In this document: positions 22,834 to 33,289 of the stretch, piece after piece | Position numbering within the stretch: position 1 is the first letter of the stretch | Layout of the letters: each line of letters starts with the position of its first letter | Source: Stropharia rugosoannulata | Lineage: Eukaryota > Basidiomycota > Agaricomycetes > Agaricales > Strophariaceae | Assembly (NCBI GenBank): GCA_028532985.1 | Contig: JANCIK010000004.1 | Location: 372,001 to 436,000, forward strand | Direction: 5' to 3' | Length of the DNA: 64,000 nt | Position numbers and translations under genes: made by a program | Notes under the pieces: generated by a model | The model's database searches: none | Told to the model about the DNA's origin: nothing | The model's input: only the letters and a program-made list of their open reading frames with translations

Positions 22834-24627
22834 ATGGGATCCTTGAACGACTTTTTGACTGAACTCGTTAGAGATACGATGCCCATGAGATGCATCAAGG
22901 TCCCCGAACTTAAATTTTACACTGTGTCAAACATCGTGGAATACCTTGAAATGAAATTGGATAAAAGTGGCATCAACGAAGCCTTGTGGACTGAGTCACA
23001 AGCTGAGGCCAACAAGGCAGATATACCTGGATTGGAAAAACGTATTGGGGCTGTTTTTCGAGATGCGTGCAAATATTCAATCTTTTCTCATACCTGGTTG
23101 CACCCTGAACAAGGCGGCGAGATAAATTTCGACAACGCTGTTTGCGTCCCAGGTTCATTGGAGGCATCGCTCAATGGGTTTTCCAAAACAAAAAGCCTTA
23201 GCCTGTACAAATTGCAAGGTTTTATCCAGTTTTCTATCGAAGCTAAAGTGTCCTTTATCTGGGCTGATACTGTATGTATCAACAAGGATACTAGCATCGC
23301 ACCACCAGAGGTATCTATATGCATTCCAAATATGTTTCAATATTACTCCAGGTCAGCGATCTGCATTGTCTACTTAGCAAACTCAAACACGGTCGAAGAC
23401 ATCTGGAAGGATCCGTGGTTCACTAGGGGTTGGACCTTACAAGAGCTTTTAGCACCGAGAAATATGATGTTCTATGGCTCCAATTGGCAATGCCTTGGAG
23501 GATACAGCAAGGATCAGTGGACAAATATGCCATTGGGGCTCAACAAGGGCGTTGACATCAGCTCTGAAGTCACTTTGGCATCCGGTATAAGGCACAAGGA
23601 CCTTCTAAGCTTTCATGAGGGCCGTGGACGCGCCAGCATCCCCGCCAGAATGTACTGGATGTTGAACCGGAAGACGACCCTTCCGCAAGATCAGTTCTAT
23701 GCTCTCATTGGCATTTTTCGCATTTACCGTGGATTGGACATACGCTATGACTACGGAAGCGAAAGAACTTTTTTCAACCTTCTTCGCGCAATTTTGGAAA
23801 ACGAGCAATACCCGAATGACTTGTCAATCTTCAACTATAGCGGACGGTCGGTCAATAGTAACATTGCCACAACCTCCATCTTACCATCGCGGTTAAAGTG
23901 TTACAAATACGCTAGTCCGTCCCTGAAAGAGATTAATGATATGCGTCATAAGCCGCGGTTTGATTTAACGCCGGATGGCCTCGCAGTCAATGTCGTACTT
24001 GTATTTGGCCTTCCTGTGGAATGTCCTAAAGATGATAAGATCGATGGCCGCTTCAAGTTTACATTTGTGCAGAACATTCACAGCAGTGGCAGAATTTGGT
24101 CCAAGAAGCCCTTCACCTTCAAACTTCTGAACGAAACTGAAGAGGACAAGAAGAAAGTTCTTCGTTTCAAACGATCTAACTGTGTGGTGTTTGCTATATG
24201 GACATTTGAAGACTCAGGCGACTATGTCTGTTTTCCTCATACTTGCTCAGCTTTTCTTCTGGGAGTAACACTTCCAGAGGCTTTGTGTGAAGTCGGTGTA
24301 TCAACCATAGATTTCCCGGAAGAGTTGATCAATCGTGCTGCCAAATTTGACACTGTCAGGCCAATCATTTTCAAGAGGCGTCGATGTGTACCAAAAGTCA
24401 ATGTTTCGACTGCTGCTGTAGGATCTACGCCAGCCAACCAGGCTGGAGATCCTATGGTTAATATTAGTACTGGTACTGCTCTCGAGGACGAGGAACAAGG
24501 TCCTCAGTATTCGGCGCCTGTCAGCAGTCAAGACCTAGAACGGCGTCAAATTCGTGACGTGAGGCTCAGAATCAAGAAGGATCATTTATACTTCCACAAC
24601 ATGATATACCTGTCTACTTACCTATAA
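22834..24627 (+). CDS. HET-domain (heterokaryon incompatibility) protein
   Basis: This is a single-exon gene of 597 aa. The HET domain lies at about residues 80-225. Its blocks are visible in order: IFSHTWLHPEQGGEINF, then SFIWADTVCINKDTS, then a YYSRSAICIVYLAN strand, and the typical DPWFTRGWTLQELLAP, followed by FYGSNWQ. HET domains are TIR-like modules that cause cell death or nonself recognition in filamentous fungi. In mushrooms most have no tested role. The C-terminal half matches nothing I know. It has no NACHT or WD repeats, so this is a short HET protein. No introns are needed, unlike its multi-exon neighbours. It sits inside the block of uncharacterised family members, which may reflect a shared rapidly evolving region rather than a shared function. 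Confidence 0.88.
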   Translation: MGSLNDFLTELVRDTMPMRCIKVPELKFYTVSNIVEYLEMKLDKSGINEALWTESQAEANKADIPGLEKRIGAVFRDACKYSIFSHTWLHPEQGGEINFDNAVCVPGSLEASLNGFSKTKSLSLYKLQGFIQFSIEAKVSFIWADTVCINKDTSIAPPEVSICIPNMFQYYSRSAICIVYLANSNTVEDIWKDPWFTRGWTLQELLAPRNMMFYGSNWQCLGGYSKDQWTNMPLGLNKGVDISSEVTLASGIRHKDLLSFHEGRGRASIPARMYWMLNRKTTLPQDQFYALIGIFRIYRGLDIRYDYGSERTFFNLLRAILENEQYPNDLSIFNYSGRSVNSNIATTSILPSRLKCYKYASPSLKEINDMRHKPRFDLTPDGLAVNVVLVFGLPVECPKDDKIDGRFKFTFVQNIHSSGRIWSKKPFTFKLLNETEEDKKKVLRFKRSNCVVFAIWTFEDSGDYVCFPHTCSAFLLGVTLPEALCEVGVSTIDFPEELINRAAKFDTVRPIIFKRRRCVPKVNVSTAAVGSTPANQAGDPMVNISTGTALEDEEQGPQYSAPVSSQDLERRQIRDVRLRIKKDHLYFHNMIYLSTYL

Positions 24628-25079
24628 ATCACTCTTGTATATGGATTCACTTTAGGCCTTCAGGTCGTGCAAACCGGTCCTAGTTGGTAAATAGTATCTC
24701 TTCATCAAAATAAATGTTGAATAAATGTTTTTGTCTCTGATTACACAATTTCGATAAGATATTGGCGAACTCTGGGTCAATATGTAGGAGATAAATACGC
24801 CGAGTTCCCGGCGCTGTAGTATTATGTGCTCTACTTAATAGCTTTAAGTATATGATATGGTGTCAGACGCTTGGTGGGACAAACCAGAACAAGCGAGCGC
24901 TGCCCCTAGTAAGCAAAGGATTGGCTGCTGAGAGCGATGTTAGCCAAGATGAATGGGTAAAGATCGTTAAGAAACACGTACCCCGTGTTTCCACAATGTC
25001 GCGCTGGCTGAAGACTTCGTCTACTGACTGAAGAATGCTATCCAGTGTAGCATGTTTCTGCTCATAGTTAGAAAAGAAC

Positions 25080-25620
25080 AATTTATCAGACATATCAATG
25101 GAAACGTACACAAACATAAGGACTTTCTTGTGAATCAGGCGATGGCATAGTCTTTCGCCTTGTCATGCCCAGTCACTACAATCAACGATTCATTGCGGTA
25201 CGCCGGTCACTTAAAGTAAGAGGTAATCAATTTATACCAGTGAACCGCATTTCTGTGAATGTATTGGTGGAGTCGATCCGTCGATTTGAGGTCCTCTCGA
25301 TGCGCCCCTTCAGGTATGATTGAAGCCGCCCCATCTTGCTTCGTAGACTTGAAGATTACGAAACTGTATTTGTTCTGAGTTAGGTACAACTATCACTCTG
25401 CGAGAGAATTATTGCGCACAGTGGTTCTGTAGAGTGTTTGATATCCCTGACGCCGGCACTTGTTATGAAAGTTCCAGGTTTGAAATAGTTGGGAATAGAC
25501 AAGACCTCAGACAGGTCGAGGTTTGGTTCGAGCGGGTGACACTCGCGAAGGAGCAACCCTTGCACGGGGTCATCGGCAGAGAGAAAAATGTTGAAGGAGC
25601 CAAGTACTGTGAGTAACAGA
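25080..25620 (-). pseudogene. Broken copy of the uncharacterised family
   Basis: Minus-strand pieces match the core of copies A and B in order. They are GSFNIFLSADDPVQG, then SIPNYFKPGTFITSAGVRD, an intron-like gap, then AASIIPEGAHREDLKSTDRL and HQYIHRNAVHWYK, then NESLIVVTGHDKAKDYAIA. A TGA interrupts the frame just before PAYRNESL, and another follows KDYAIA. The N-terminal block upstream of 25620 survives only as a faint trace (LIFQGM, with stops). The C-terminal exons were not found. It is therefore a truncated, inactive relic in opposite orientation to copies A to C. Confidence 0.65.
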
Positions 25621-26252
25621 TGAAATACTTCAGAGACAATCCACTACCAGGTCATCTAGAGTGGGGGTGATGATGAGGACCAACTTCAGTCGAGTGAGGA
25701 ATAGGTAGTCTGCATCACATGCCTTGGAAAATAAGCACATGTAGATGGACCGCTGAGATTGGACTTATTGGATATCTGTAAAAAGTGGAATTTAGTATGA
25801 TTAAAGCAGAGGAAACCGTACGTTTAAAACGGTGATGGAAGGCAGCCAAGGCGTCTCGATGTTCAAGTCGGGGTCAATCTGCGTACGTACTGGACTCCGG
25901 AGTACGTCGGAGCGTAGCCGCCGGCATTTGCCGCTATTTTCCCCAAGGGCTATGGGAACAAGGCGAAGTGGTCGAAACGTCGACCGTAACCTCAGTGAGC
26001 ACTCCAAGAACAATCGGTGCCGTAACCTCCTTCCATCGTTCACGGTTTCGCGTCTCTTCATTGAATATGCATCTCATTGCAGCGGCTTTAGAACAGTACG
26101 CATACAAAACGTGAACGTTGCATACAGTATCGTCTGACCTATCCGCGACACCACCTCGATTACAACAGCGGGCTGCGGTCAGATGTCCCCAACGGGCAAA
26201 GATTCGATACGATTTGATCTGAAAGCCAAGTTACGCAGGCTGGAGAGACGAC
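25621..26252. other. No gene seen
   Basis: Short frames of about 85-100 codons exist on both strands at 25800-26140, but none looks like a protein I know. This is also the downstream region of the nitronate monooxygenase gene. Confidence 0.4.
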
Positions 26253-27495
26253 TCAATGACCAAGTAGCCCAGAAGCGAGGCGAAGACTCTTTTCAGTGTC
26301 TTCGCGCAGTTTTCGTACAACATCCTAGACAGTTCTCAAAAGCGTGTTTTAAAACAAACGAATTGGACGCTTACTGCTGCTGGGGCAATTTCATCCGTAA
26401 GCCCAACACCTTCCCCAGCCCAAACAATCAGACGGTTTGACTCTCCCTTCTCTTTGCTCTCTTGGAACCGTTGCAGGCGGGCCTGGAGGTCCAAGCCCTC
26501 TTTCACATCGTCCATGATAGCGTTCGCAACCGCTCGGCCGTCATGCTTTGGTGGCCACCCCATCGTTTGCCCAACCTCATCAAATGCGAGAGTGCGCACT
26601 GTCGACCCGATTCCTGCGCGGAGAATAACATCCTTCATGGCGGGACTGTAAATGCACTCCTCTGTGAAAAGGAATCGCGTGCCAAGCACAACCCCCGCGG
26701 CACCCATCGTAAGCAGAGCAGCGACCTGCTGTCCTGTCGCAACTCCCCCTGCGGCGACAACAAGGGGCCCGTTCGGAAGTGCACTTAGGATAGCCTGAAG
26801 GAGTGTGAGGAGCGATGGAGATTCGGAACCGCCATGGCCGCCGGCCTCGATGCCTGGAGAACAACGTAAGTTCGTACATCAGCATGAATGTTCATTGGAA
26901 CCGCACCTTGCACGACGAGCACATCCACCCGCCACTCGTTTGCTGCCCGCAGCGCATCTTCGACCGAGTTGACGATTATGAAGATGATCGTCTTGTGGTC
27001 GCGCTGTGCGTCGTACACGCGGATCTGGGCGACATATTTCCCGAGATCGACACCGAACGCGAGCCAGATCACCGCAGGCTTTTCCGCAAGGATGGCTTCC
27101 AGACGTGGGTCCGGAGAGGGCTCAGTTATATCAAGGATCCATCCGATGAAGCCGATCCCGATGGGCACCGGAGCCCCTTCAGCAACCTTGAGGGTTTTCC
27201 GGATGAGCGCAAGCTGCCCTTTGAGCTCTTTTGTTGAGAAAAATCCTGAATATAGGGCCAAGAACTGATAACATGCGGTGGGCGTAAGCTGCTTCTCTCA
27301 CCTGCACCCATCAACCCAAAGGCTCCTGCGGCGGTAACTGCACTGGCCAGTACGCCAGTGCTAGCGAACGCCATGGGCGCACATAAGATGGGAACCTCGA
27401 TATCTTAACGATGATCCATCAGTACCAATGTACGCTAGAGAAGAGAAGATCTCACTAAGGAGCTTCGTCAACGGTGTATGAATGCGGTTAGTCAT
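26253..27495 (-). CDS. Nitronate monooxygenase (2-nitropropane dioxygenase family)
   Basis: This FMN-dependent TIM-barrel enzyme oxidises alkyl nitronates (for example propionate 3-nitronate) to carbonyl compounds and nitrite or nitrate. It is thought to detoxify nitro compounds. Five exons join in phase: 27456-27495, 27302-27403, 26907-27245, 26375-26853 and 26253-26324, giving 343 aa, the usual family length. The first strand reads LNIEVPILCAPMAFASTGVL, then AGAFGLMGAG. Later come the flavin and substrate motif VQGIEAGGHGGSES with its histidine, the phosphate-binding segment PLVVAAGGVATGQQV, and TMGAAGVVLGTRFLFTEE. The C-terminal helix reads DVVRKLREDTEKS. The start at 27495 was chosen because exon 1 (MTNRIHTPLTKLL) splices in phase to the conserved NIEVPI strand. 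The cytosolic location is inferred from the lack of a targeting signal. Confidence 0.93.
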
Positions 27496-28387
27496 CGTGA
27501 ACGTGTTCAAAAGCGGCACGATTATTTTTTATCAGAGGCCTGATTTATACCTTGATGCCCGTCCGTGGGCTTCCTTGGGACGCTAAATTCGCTTAATCCT
27601 ACTTGGCATGGACCCTGCCATCCTACATAGGTCACGATAAAAACACCAGTCAATTATAGGACACATCGTACCACAGCCTCAAGGCCTCATGAGGCCGTGT
27701 CATGCCTTGCAATGGCTTTGAGCGGACATTCTTTTGTACTTTCCGCCACTTGGTGAATATCCATCTTTGTCGTCCCAAAGAAGACCTGTAGACGCTGAGC
27801 CCTCGATTTGTCTCTATTACAGCCAATTCGCGCGAAGTAAATAGTCTAAGTTCAGCATCTTCATGACCTTAGGCTTCATTATCGGGCGACTGGTGCGATA
27901 AGAGGGACATGTCATAACGCACCTACGGAACATCGTTCTCAGGACCACATATTTTGCGGCATACTAGTGTGGCTTCAGGTGCACCATTTTAAATACGAGG
28001 TAGATGACTGTACTTACGTTCACAAAGTAAGTAATCTATGCTGTACCGTTACACAACCGGACATACATATCTAATCCTCCTTTTCAACTGTTTTCAGGTT
28101 TCTGTATTAGAAATATCAGCGCTCGGCCTCCGCACGACGCTGGACCTTTGACCTCGATGTCAATCCCGAGTTGGATCATTAGAAGCATACATCAGTGGTC
28201 TTCGCCATAGCTTCAAAAGCTTTACTCGACGATGATTTGATTAAAAAGGTAAGGTAGCAGACTACGGCTTGTACACAACCGTTTATTAATTGAAGCACGT
28301 AAAACAGTCAATTTCTACACTGCTTAATTTCTAAATCAAATTTGTTACATAGCTCTGGCCTAGTAGATGTAATGAAGGGTAAACGAT
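27496..28387. other. Intergenic, no gene seen
   Basis: There is no frame longer than about 60 codons. It holds the upstream region of the minus-strand nitronate monooxygenase gene and the 3' region of the first peroxygenase gene. Confidence 0.5.
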
Positions 28388-29757
28388 TCAAGCAAAAGGA
28401 GGAACTTGAGTACATCCAGAGGCCTTAACACCTTGAAAGAAGAAATCGAGATTGCGATTCAACGCCTCCAATAGTGCGCCCTTGGCATTGGGATATAGCC
28501 CGCGGACGGTGTTGTTGACGAAATCGGTGTACAGCTTGCAAAAATCGCTGAAGTCCGCTGAGTTTGGATCGAGAGTGTAGCTGTTGACCATTCCGTTGTT
28601 GGCTCCAGGTTCGATGGGGTGCTGGTCAGCAATGAATCTAATCCCATCTCGAATTTCACTGCGACCCCAGGAAACGTTCGAGCGGAAGAACCCTTCAGGC
28701 ATTCGACTGTCCTGGAAAAAGCCGCGTGCAACGGTCGTGTTAAGCTGGGCGCTGCTAGTGTTACGCCCGTCGATGAAGAATGCGATTGGGAAGAAGGACT
28801 CTGCGTATGCGGTGAAGTACCGAGGGGATGTGAAGGTGAACTGCGGGTTGGTAGCAATGGAATCCTGGATGCGCTGGAAGCGGACTTCGGCCGCGGATGA
28901 GAGGTTATAAAATCCGCCGCCGAATTTGTTGCTGAGAGCAACAAGCTATCGAATGCATCAACCATTCATTAGTCTAGACAGACAATTGTTCAGGTTACAG
29001 GAGACCTGCCTCATCGAAAAGGGTCTCGTTGAAGCTATGGTTATCGCCGAAGAATGCGTCGCCTACATTATTCTACCAGTTAATGAAGCACGGGCGTATT
29101 GTTCAATATAGACTCACCACGCGTCGTACTGGCGTCACCCTCAAACACTGCATGGGTATCCAAGCCTCCTACTATGGCAGGGGCGGGTGGATTTGGACCT
29201 GTTGCTGGTGTCTTCCCTCCAATGCTGAGCAAGTCGGTAAGTAGATTGCCGTCAACCAGGTGAGCAGCATAAGTGACGAAAATGGCGAGATCGTTGCCCA
29301 TATTGAACCCTTTCAAACCAGAGAAAGTTAGATTATCACATAAATCTTTTTAAATGCAACGTTTAATACCTTCTTGTACGGCGTTGATTATCTGTGAGGT
29401 TCTTGCAATGCCATTGCGAGGTAAATACTGTCGAACAGTGCCGTCAGCCAATGTGTATTTATTGTGAGAATTCTGTCTTACACCATGTGAGGCCAGCGTA
29501 TTGAGACCTGGACAAACGCCACGCATATCATTCTTGCCTGCAGGGCGCCAGGGATGCGCAGGATCGTTTACAAGCTTTGCACTTGTGTCCTTGAGTGGTC
29601 CAGGTGGAGAAGGAAGTGTGCGAATCTCGAGCTGAGGAATAATAGCGTCGAGCTCTCTGGCTGAGAGCCCTGCCAAGGATCCATAGCTAGGGAAGCCAAG
29701 GGCGACGTTGAACAGTGGGAAAGTGCAGATAAGTAACGCGAAGAATTGGCGGGCCAT
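28388..29757 (-). CDS. Secreted heme-thiolate peroxygenase (UPO/chloroperoxidase family), copy 1
   Basis: Unspecific peroxygenases use H2O2 to insert oxygen into organic substrates outside the cell. Five exons join: 29482-29757, 29370-29427, 29118-29309, 29010-29062 and 28388-28945, giving 378 aa, close to the 'long' UPO class. A signal peptide ends near residue 21 (LFNVALG). The heme-ligand Cys82 lies in GVCPGLNTLASHG, where characterised long UPOs usually have PCP. The EGD triad is at residues 168-170 (AVFEGDAST). The acid-base pair of long UPOs is present as Arg235 and Glu242 in SPRYFTAYAES. Two C-terminal cysteines (CKLYTDF and SGCTQVPPFA) fit the known disulfide. Several N-glycosylation sites are present. 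The intron 28946-29009 starts with GC (GAG|GCAGGT), whereas copy 2 has GT there. A TATA box lies about 45 bp upstream. Confidence 0.93.
28946..29009 (-). other. GC-AG intron in peroxygenase copy 1
   Basis: The donor reads GAG|GCAGGT and the acceptor CGATAG|CTT. In copy 2 the intron at the same codon has GAG|GTATAT. Using the GT four bases further in would shift the conserved downstream frame, so GC is the functional donor. Confidence 0.8.
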
Positions 29758-31860
29758 TTTCCAGGTTGTGGATTGTAAAGAACTTGAGAGATTTTAACTT
29801 ATTATATAGGACTACAGCCTAGGTGAGAGAGCTGCAGCTGCCAGACCCATTGTTAGGATGTATGTGTGTTTCACGCGTAGAGTTGTGGGTTAGTGATTTA
29901 AATCTCAAGAGCTGAAGCAGTCCCTCTAACCGTCTCATTTATCAAATCTTGAAGGTCCGGCTCGATAATCCATATACTATGATACATCTTCTACTCTACT
30001 ATTCTGCTATACAACACAGTAACTTAGAGTTCTTTCTCTATCTACTACAAGAAGTTACATATGGAAAATAGCAGCAGGGACGAGCAGGCGCAGTATGCCC
30101 AGACAGATTCTTACTCGTACGCGGAAGACGTACCGATTGCTCATACGTCCTCATTGATTTCTGCCAAGTGGGAGTCTGGCAAGTACAGGCTCGTTCAATA
30201 AGTCAGCAAGCCGTGTCGTTGCTGCGCGGACTTCCATGAGCTACCGCATTTTACGCTGTGATTGACTGTTATCAAAGCTTACTCACACAAGCAGCAGTGA
30301 TATCGACATTTGCTCAGAATTATCCGCTGTTTGCCAGCGTATTGCGTTGTCTTCCCGGCAAGGAAGTTGAGGGAACTCGTCAACTGTTGCCGTAACTTCA
30401 TATGGTGATTGACCTTCCTGTTATGGAATATATATAACCCACGCTATTCCCATTGAGAAGTCTCCATACTGTATATGTGCGAAGAACTTCAAGTCTCGAA
30501 AGCATCGGAGAGGGATGTTAAATATTGCTTTTTGTACTTGAATGTGCCTGCTCGACAGAAGGACGGTAAAAGACAAGGCAGTGACTGAGTGGGTTTGATT
30601 TTCCGGTCGAGGAGATTCGGAGGCAGTACCTGCAAAGCCTACCAAAAACTGAATTATTTGATGCCTACTACTATGCTATATAATTTCTTGAACTACAGCA
30701 GTGTACCCGACCCTATCAATTAATATAGCCGTTCAGCCTTCTTGTAAGTCGATTCACAAGTTGGTAGCAGACTTTTTAACGGCCCTTCTGGAGCTTTTGA
30801 CATTTCTTTTATTGGTCGCTAAATGGCTTATGACGTGGATGATCGAAGGGGGTCCGAACAGGTTTCTCGTAAGCTCCTGTACCTTATTCTCTATCGTCAG
30901 ATATTCAGTATCCGTTTAGATACTTTCCAAATTATGCTCACATATAGGTCCTCGGTCAACCATCCGGGCCCCATATGGAGAGGCTGATTAATACCGATCC
31001 TTACCCGCAGTTTGGTCTCTTCTGCTTTCGGTAAGTGGCGCCGGCACTGGACTTCCCGGATAGCAGGACGGGAAGACTCCCGTAGTCAAGAATCAACAGC
31101 TTTCTTGGGGCAAACGTTAGCTCTCTTTTGCAGCTCTGACACGCTTGAGACGTGTTTGGAACGAGTTGAGGGAGGAACTGTATTCTGAGGTAAGACGTAC
31201 TGTAAGTACAAATTGAAGTGTGGCGCGAGAAATACTATGTGATATAGTCTGTCAGCCTGAGTGTGGTGACTAGTGAAAGCATTTGTGCGCGTCAAAAACT
31301 GGATTAATACCTGCTCTTCGAAATAGCAAACTGACTAGTAAATGTTGAAGCAGTTGTTTGTCAGACATAACAGCCGCACGTAGTAGTAGTTCATGATGCA
31401 TGATATTCCACACACAGCATAACCTGTACAGGCGCAGACTCGCTTCCTTAGCCTGCGCGCACAAGCACGCTCATATATTCGCCCTATATGCACAGTACCC
31501 CTCTGTTTTTTGTTGTTTAAACAATGTCTCGCAGGTGATTTATCATTCCGCCTCACACGAGGCGCGCTAGATGTGCCGCGGGCTCACAATTGGCATAAAG
31601 GTTCACGCACATGTAAAAACACATAGTAGACACTGCGCACGTACATTTAGTGGATGTTTAATGAGAATTACAGCGTCAGGTAAGACAACTTGAACCATTT
31701 ATTCAGGAATCAGAATTGAAACAAAAAAGAAAAACACGGTGAATCCATACACGGTAGAGAAATAACAGGTATTTTTAGTATGTCAAATGTCACAGTCAGA
31801 CATGTAGTATAACACATCTCTGGAGTACAAGATCACACATTGTAACAAAGGGTAAAAAGC
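29758..31860. other. Upstream region of peroxygenase copy 1, part of a duplicated unit
   Basis: There is a TATA box at 29801-29808 (TTATATAG on the plus strand), just upstream of the gene. No coding gene is seen further on. Several words recur in order upstream of copy 2, for example GATTGACCTTCCTGTTATGGAA, and TCCTCGGTCAACCATCCG and GTAAGTGGCGCCGGCA. This shows that the non-coding flank was duplicated with the gene. Confidence 0.6.
29801..29808 (-). promoter_or_regulatory. TATA box of peroxygenase copy 1
   Basis: The sequence CTATATAA (minus strand) lies about 45 bp before the ATG. Copy 2 has the equivalent box at the same distance. Confidence 0.55.
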
Positions 31861-33235
31861 TCAAGCGAATGGCGGAACTTGGATACATCCGGATGATTTG
31901 ACAGGTTGGAAGAAGAAATCGAGATTGCGGTTCAGTGCCTCTAAAAGTGCACCCTTAGCATTGGGATATAATCCGCGGACAGTGACGTTGACGAAATCGG
32001 TGTACAGCTTGCAAAAATCGTTGAAATCCGCTGAGTTCGGATCGAGAGTGTAGCTGTTAACCGTTCCGTTGTTAGCGCCAGGTTCGAGGGGGTGCTGGTC
32101 AGCGATGAAGCCGATACCATCGCCAACTTCGTTCAGTCCCCAGGAGATATTCGAGCGGAAGAACCCGTCGGGCATTCGACTGTCCTGGAAGAATCCGCGT
32201 GCGACGGTTGTGTTGAGATGAAGGCCGTTGGTTTCACGCCCGTCGACGAAGAATGCAAGTGGGAAGAAGGACTCCGCATACGCGGTGAAGTACCTTGGAG
32301 AAATGAAGCTGAACTGCGGGTTTGTGGCGATGGAGTCTTGGATGCGCTGGAAGCGGACTTCAGCAGCGGCTGAGAGGTTGTAGAACCCTCCACCAAATTT
32401 GTTACTGAACGAGACAAACTAGTATAGTTGAATTAAATATTTAGTATTAGTCTCCAAACTTCTCACAAGGACCGGATATATACCTCGTCAAAAAGCGTCT
32501 CGTTGAAGCTGTGGTTGTCTCCGAAAAATGCGTCCCCTTCATTTGTATATCAATCTAGTGAGGTACGGATAATAAATGGGTCGATATAGACTTACCGCGT
32601 GTCGTGCTGGCGTCACCTTCAAAAACTGCATGAGTATCCAAGCCTCCAACTATAGCAGGAGCTGGCGGGTTCGGGCCTGTGGCTGCTGTCTTCCCACCAA
32701 TGCTGAGCAAGTCGGTAAGAAGATTTCCGTCAACCAGATGAGCGGCGTAAGTGACGAAGACGGCGAGATCGTTTCCCATATTAAATCCTAACAAACACAT
32801 AAATCAAGCTTTGCGCAATAATTATTTCAGTGCAACATTCCGTACCTTCTTGTACAGCGTTGACAATTTGGGACGGGTGTGCAATCCCATTGCGAGGGAG
32901 ATACTACCATACAGTACCGTTAGTCAAAGTAGGTATTCACTAAGAGAAAATTGGCTTACGCCGTGTGAGGCCAACGTATTCAGTCCTGGACATACGCCAC
33001 GGATATCATTCTCGCCTGCAGGGCGCCAGGGATGTGCGGGATCATTTACGAGCTTTGCCCTCGTGTCCTTTAGGGGCCCCGGAGGAGAAGGGGGAGTACG
33101 TATCTCCAGCTGAGGTATAATGGCATCGAGTTCTCTAGCTGACAATCCTGCCAAGGACCCATAGCTAGGGAAGCCAAGGGCGACGTTGAACAGAGGGAAA
33201 GTGGATACAAGTAATGCGAAGAATTGACGGGCCAT
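31861..33235 (-). CDS. Secreted heme-thiolate peroxygenase (UPO/chloroperoxidase family), copy 2
   Basis: This is the tandem paralogue of the gene at 28388-29757, with the same five exon lengths: 32960-33235 (276 nt), 32846-32903 (58), 32596-32787 (192), 32484-32536 (53) and 31861-32418 (558), also 378 aa. The start is the ATG at 33235, which gives the same signal peptide (MARQFFALLVSTFPLFNVAL). A longer frame upstream is not needed. GVCPGLNTLASHG, AVFEGDAST and SPRYFTAYAES keep the Cys ligand, the EGD triad and the Arg-Glu pair, so both copies should be active. Differences cluster in the distal part (for example DGRETNGLHLN against DGRNTSSAQLN). They could alter substrate access, but this is inference. 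The acceptor of intron 3 (AAATGAAG) is weak. Confidence 0.92.
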
Positions 33236-33280
33236 TTTCCGAGGTGTGGATAGTGAAGAAATGGTATATTTTAACCATCT

Positions 33281-33287
33281 TATATAG
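33281..33287 (-). promoter_or_regulatory. TATA box of peroxygenase copy 2
   Basis: CTATATAAG on the minus strand lies about 45-50 bp before the ATG at 33235, matching the position in copy 1. Confidence 0.55.
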
Positions 33288-33289
33288 AG

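Larger units (their letters stand above)
28388..31090. repeat. Segmental duplication, unit 1 (peroxygenase plus upstream flank)
   Basis: The unit contains the peroxygenase gene and about 1.3 kb of upstream DNA that share ordered similarity with 31861-34830. Coding parts are very similar and keep all exon lengths. Flanks are patchily conserved, so the duplication is not recent. Edges are approximate. Confidence 0.6.

Noticed and set aside
28459..28965. Minus-strand frame of 168 codons inside peroxygenase copy 1
   Set aside because: It is a shifted reading of exon 5. The conserved peroxygenase frame is the other one.
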